NCBI GenBank assembly: GCA_013396525.1
Contig: VWYX01000722.1
Span: 372,001-436,000, forward strand
Length of the DNA stretch: 64,000 bases
DNA from: Chaetorhynchus papuensis
Lineage: Eukaryota > Chordata > Aves > Passeriformes > Rhipiduridae
Direction of reading: 5' to 3'
The notes below the pieces were generated by a model that worked only from the letters and a program-made list of their open reading frames with translations, did no database searches and was not told the origin of the DNA. Position numbers and translations under genes: made by a program. This document shows, in pieces, positions 61,459 through 64,000 of the stretch; the first letter of the stretch is position 1, and each line of letters starts with the position of its first letter.

Positions 61459-62635
61459 AACCCCCTAATTGCCATCACTGAAATATCTCAAGGCTTTGAA
61501 CCCAATCAAAATATGGTGAACCAGGCCCTTCAATCGGAATGGGGGCTGGCTCTCCATATTTCATCCCTGCCTTGGCTCCACCACCATGGGGCAAGAGCAA
61601 GTCTTGACACACGTCTCATTCCCGCGGCTGTTTTGCTCTCCCTGCTGCCAGCAGGTCCAGGCATGGGCTGTTTCTTTGTGTACAAAGGGTGGTATGGATG
61701 GAAACAAACAGTTGAGGCTTGTGGGACAAGTTCTTCAGGTGGCTTATGGGAAGGTGCTTGGGATTTTCCCTGTTCCTCTTCCTCCTCATTGTTCGAATTG
61801 ATTCCCAGTCTCCTCAGCAGGATTTACCTGAGAGTCACTCCATCCCAGAAACACTGATACTGTGCCTGCTGGAACCCAGAGGTGGCTTGTGGCACTTAAT
61901 ATTGTTCATCCAGACACAGCTGATTTAGCAATTTAAACCAGATGCCCACTAAATAAGGTTTTCTCTTTCATCCTGTTAGGATGTATCTCATCGTAATTCT
62001 TCTATCTGTAATTTCCACAGATTTAATTTCTCCTCTCCCAAATGAAACCTTTTGCATAATACATTATTTGTGCCTTTAAATTGTTTTGCTGTAAATTCCA
62101 ACCTCCAGTTTTATTAGTTTACATTGACATGACTCAAAGACAGAAAGGGCAATCCCTGTTCTGGTCTGACCCCTTACAAACCACGGGGCCTTTGATATTA
62201 CCCCAGTAACATCCTAAAGTGACCAGCAATGTTGTTTGGCCACAACATGCCAAACAGAGCCCTTAGAGAATACACAGACTAAAACATTCCAAACTTTTTT
62301 TAATGCTACATGATCCTATAAGATCTTCCATATCTCCTGAATTGCAGTCATTTTCACTTATTAACTGATTCTTAATCATACAGATACAGTTCTTTGGTGA
62401 TAATGTTTATTCGCTGGGAGTTACTTTGGAGTTTTAGTATGACATCATAAATTCCAGTTGTAAGAGACAATAGATCATGCCTTTTTCCTTTCTCTTTTTT
62501 AATGTGGACATGAGATCTCTAAGGTCAGGTCCTCTAAGGAGAATTTGGCCTTTAATGTTTTTGTTTCAGACTCTGATTCCAATTATAGTTGTAGTTCCAC
62601 CCAACTTGAGTATTTTTGTGTTTTAAAAAAGTGAT
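61459..62635. other. Unique non-coding DNA
   Basis: Mixed to AT-rich sequence. The 148-codon plus-strand frame at 61411-61857 has no recognisable domain. No repeat or RNA gene was recognised. Confidence 0.42.
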
Positions 62636-62700
62636 GGGCTAAATCAGTCTCTGGTTTAAATCAGTGTACATGCATTGGGATAAATTTGGTTCAGTGGAAT
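62636..62700. repeat. Possible remnant of an old amniote repeat
   Basis: GGGCTAAATCAGTCTCTGG, TTTAAATCAGTGTACATGCA and TTGGGATAAATTTGG recall, from memory, an old amniote repeat with a 'ctggtgtaaatcagtgtag ... ccattg' layout. The match is short and eroded. Confidence 0.2.
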
Positions 62701-63882
62701 AATGATGGCAAAGCAGCCAAGGCACATGATTTACTCTGCTAAATACAAAGGCTGGATCTAACTGTTTCTCTAAATCCTTCTTTCTAGACATGTGAAAGTA
62801 AGGAAACAAACAAAAGACCTGCCTGGCAGAAGAAATAGAGCTCTATCAGAGATGTCACAGGCTGACTGCGAGGTGATTTTCACAGTCTTTGTATCTGTTT
62901 TTTCTATTTGAAATTTATGTAGAGTATGGTTGTCTCTGCCTTGATCCCCAGCAGATTATGTTAAATTATCCATATTTCTAATAAGCAATATAAATAATTA
63001 GGCAACAGTACATGACAAGAAAATTACATTTTGAGCTACTGCTGACATGTCTTTGGTAGTGCTGGCAGCAGCACGTTATTGTGAAATGGAAATGGAGTTG
63101 AAAAGCCCCAGTGAGGAGCACTGGAGGGAGCACAGCACGTCCCGTGCCAGGTGCTGGTGCTGCGAGCGTGGATTTCCTGGGAGCCAGTCCCAAAGTCCCT
63201 GCCCAGCCCTGGCAGGAGCAGAGAGCCCAGCAGAGCTGCCCTGCATGGCACGGGGTGGGCAGGTAGGGACAGACCCTGCCCGGCTCCAGGAGCAGGACAC
63301 GACCATTCATGTGCTGTCACTGGCTGCTGGCAGCGAGGTGGGCTTAAAATCCTGCAGGTAGCAGGGAACATGGGTATGGGACAGAAGAGAGAGGTGTTTT
63401 CCTCTCAGCAAATACTGCCTCTGCTTCACCAGAGTGCCCCAGCCGTGCTCTCTCCAGGGCCAGCTGGACATCCCCGCTGCACTGCAGCTCCCTCAGAGCC
63501 CTGGAGAAGGACATTGCCACAGACACAGGGCTTGCCCCAGAGAGCTCAGCACTCAGAAGAGTGCTTGAAATCTCAGAGAGAAATGCAGAGCAAGCATTTG
63601 TTTCAGAAAGTTCTGTTCTGTTTTAAGCCACAAGGCCACATTGTAAATAAATAATGAGGACAAGCCAAGGCCGTCATTACATGAGTAAAAGGGTATAGAA
63701 CTGGGTCTTTCTACTCATGACCTTACATAACACCTGCACCCCTCCAAAAAAACCCAAAACTAGCCAAACAAACAAAAAGAAAAAAAAATCAAAAACTAAA
63801 AGAAAAGTCGTAACAAATACAAGAACAAACACTGCAGCTACCAGTCAGCAGGGCAGTGGACAATTCCCCACTGCACAGCAGA
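62701..63882. other. Unique non-coding DNA
   Basis: AT-rich up to about 63060, then more GC-rich to 63560 with overlapping open frames on both strands (up to 167 codons, no domain). An A-rich low-complexity piece lies at about 63745-63807. No supported exon. Confidence 0.42.
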
Positions 63883-63925
63883 CCTGCTTTCAATCACCAG
63901 CAGTCCTGCTTTCAATCACCAGCAG
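63883..63925. repeat. 22-bp tandem duplication
   Basis: The 21-base string CCTGCTTTCAATCACCAGCA plus a final G occurs exactly at 63883-63903 and 63905-63925, separated by one T. Perfect identity suggests a recent duplication. Confidence 0.93.
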
Positions 63926-64000
63926 GCCCATGAATGCTGGCTACAGTGTCATTCCACTCCCCAAACTGTCACGAATGTTGATCCTCCACGTGTGGTCAGC

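Noticed and set aside
63151..63654. 167-codon plus-strand frame
   Set aside because: GC-rich sequence with open frames on both strands, and no domain or splice evidence.
1..64000. CRISPR arrays, bacterial operons, tRNA and rRNA genes
   Set aside because: No regularly spaced direct repeats with unique spacers, no ribosome-binding-site-led gene strings and no recognisable structural RNA. The CR1 and LTR elements show vertebrate (bird) DNA.

Overview
This window looks like non-coding DNA from a bird nuclear genome. Four short fragments carry the hallmark of CR1 LINE 3' ends: a CATAGAAT or CACAGAAT-type start followed by a '...GGTTGGAA...GATCATC...AGTCCA' type body. About 550 bp at 9941-10492 match an avian endogenous-retrovirus LTR that I recognise from memory. 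Interspersed repeats are otherwise sparse, CpG is depleted apart from a few islands, and there is no bacterial-style gene packing. The species and chromosome cannot be told from the sequence alone.

I found no open reading frame that I can support as a gene. The longest frames (up to 240 codons) sit in GC-rich or tandem-repeat DNA, where stop codons are rare by composition. None shows a recognisable domain, a signal of family membership, or an exon chain with paired splice sites. I found no tRNA, rRNA, snRNA or known microRNA. The window is best read as an intergenic region or the inside of a very large intron.

Layout. 0-4.8 kb: unique DNA with two AT-rich blocks rich in homeodomain-like sites. 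4.8-5.3 kb: GC-rich DNA with a three-copy 91-bp minisatellite. 7.9 kb: CR1. 9.9-10.5 kb: solo LTR. 11.2 kb: a 36-bp duplication. 14.15 kb: CR1, followed at 14.5 kb by a small CpG cluster. 19.66-20.55 kb: the most promoter-like place, with an AT-rich block carrying two perfect octamer (POU) sites in opposite orientation, then a TATA-like element, then a roughly 430-bp CpG island that includes a 15-bp G-rich tandem repeat. 24.5 kb: a 41-bp almost perfect palindrome. 28-37 kb: several AT-rich blocks that may be conserved non-coding elements. 39.1, 41.3, 57.4 and 62.6 kb: weak remnants resembling old amniote palindromic repeats. 43.0 kb: a GGA repeat. 45.3 kb: a long polypyrimidine tract. 47.7 and 48.0 kb: two CR1 fragments. 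52.5 kb: a 20-bp triplicate. 57.8 kb: a TA/CA microsatellite. 63.9 kb: a 22-bp duplicate.

No genes can be shown to work together here. The plausible functional content is regulatory: one possible promoter near 20.1 kb and several candidate enhancers. All of these need conservation or chromatin data that I cannot consult.
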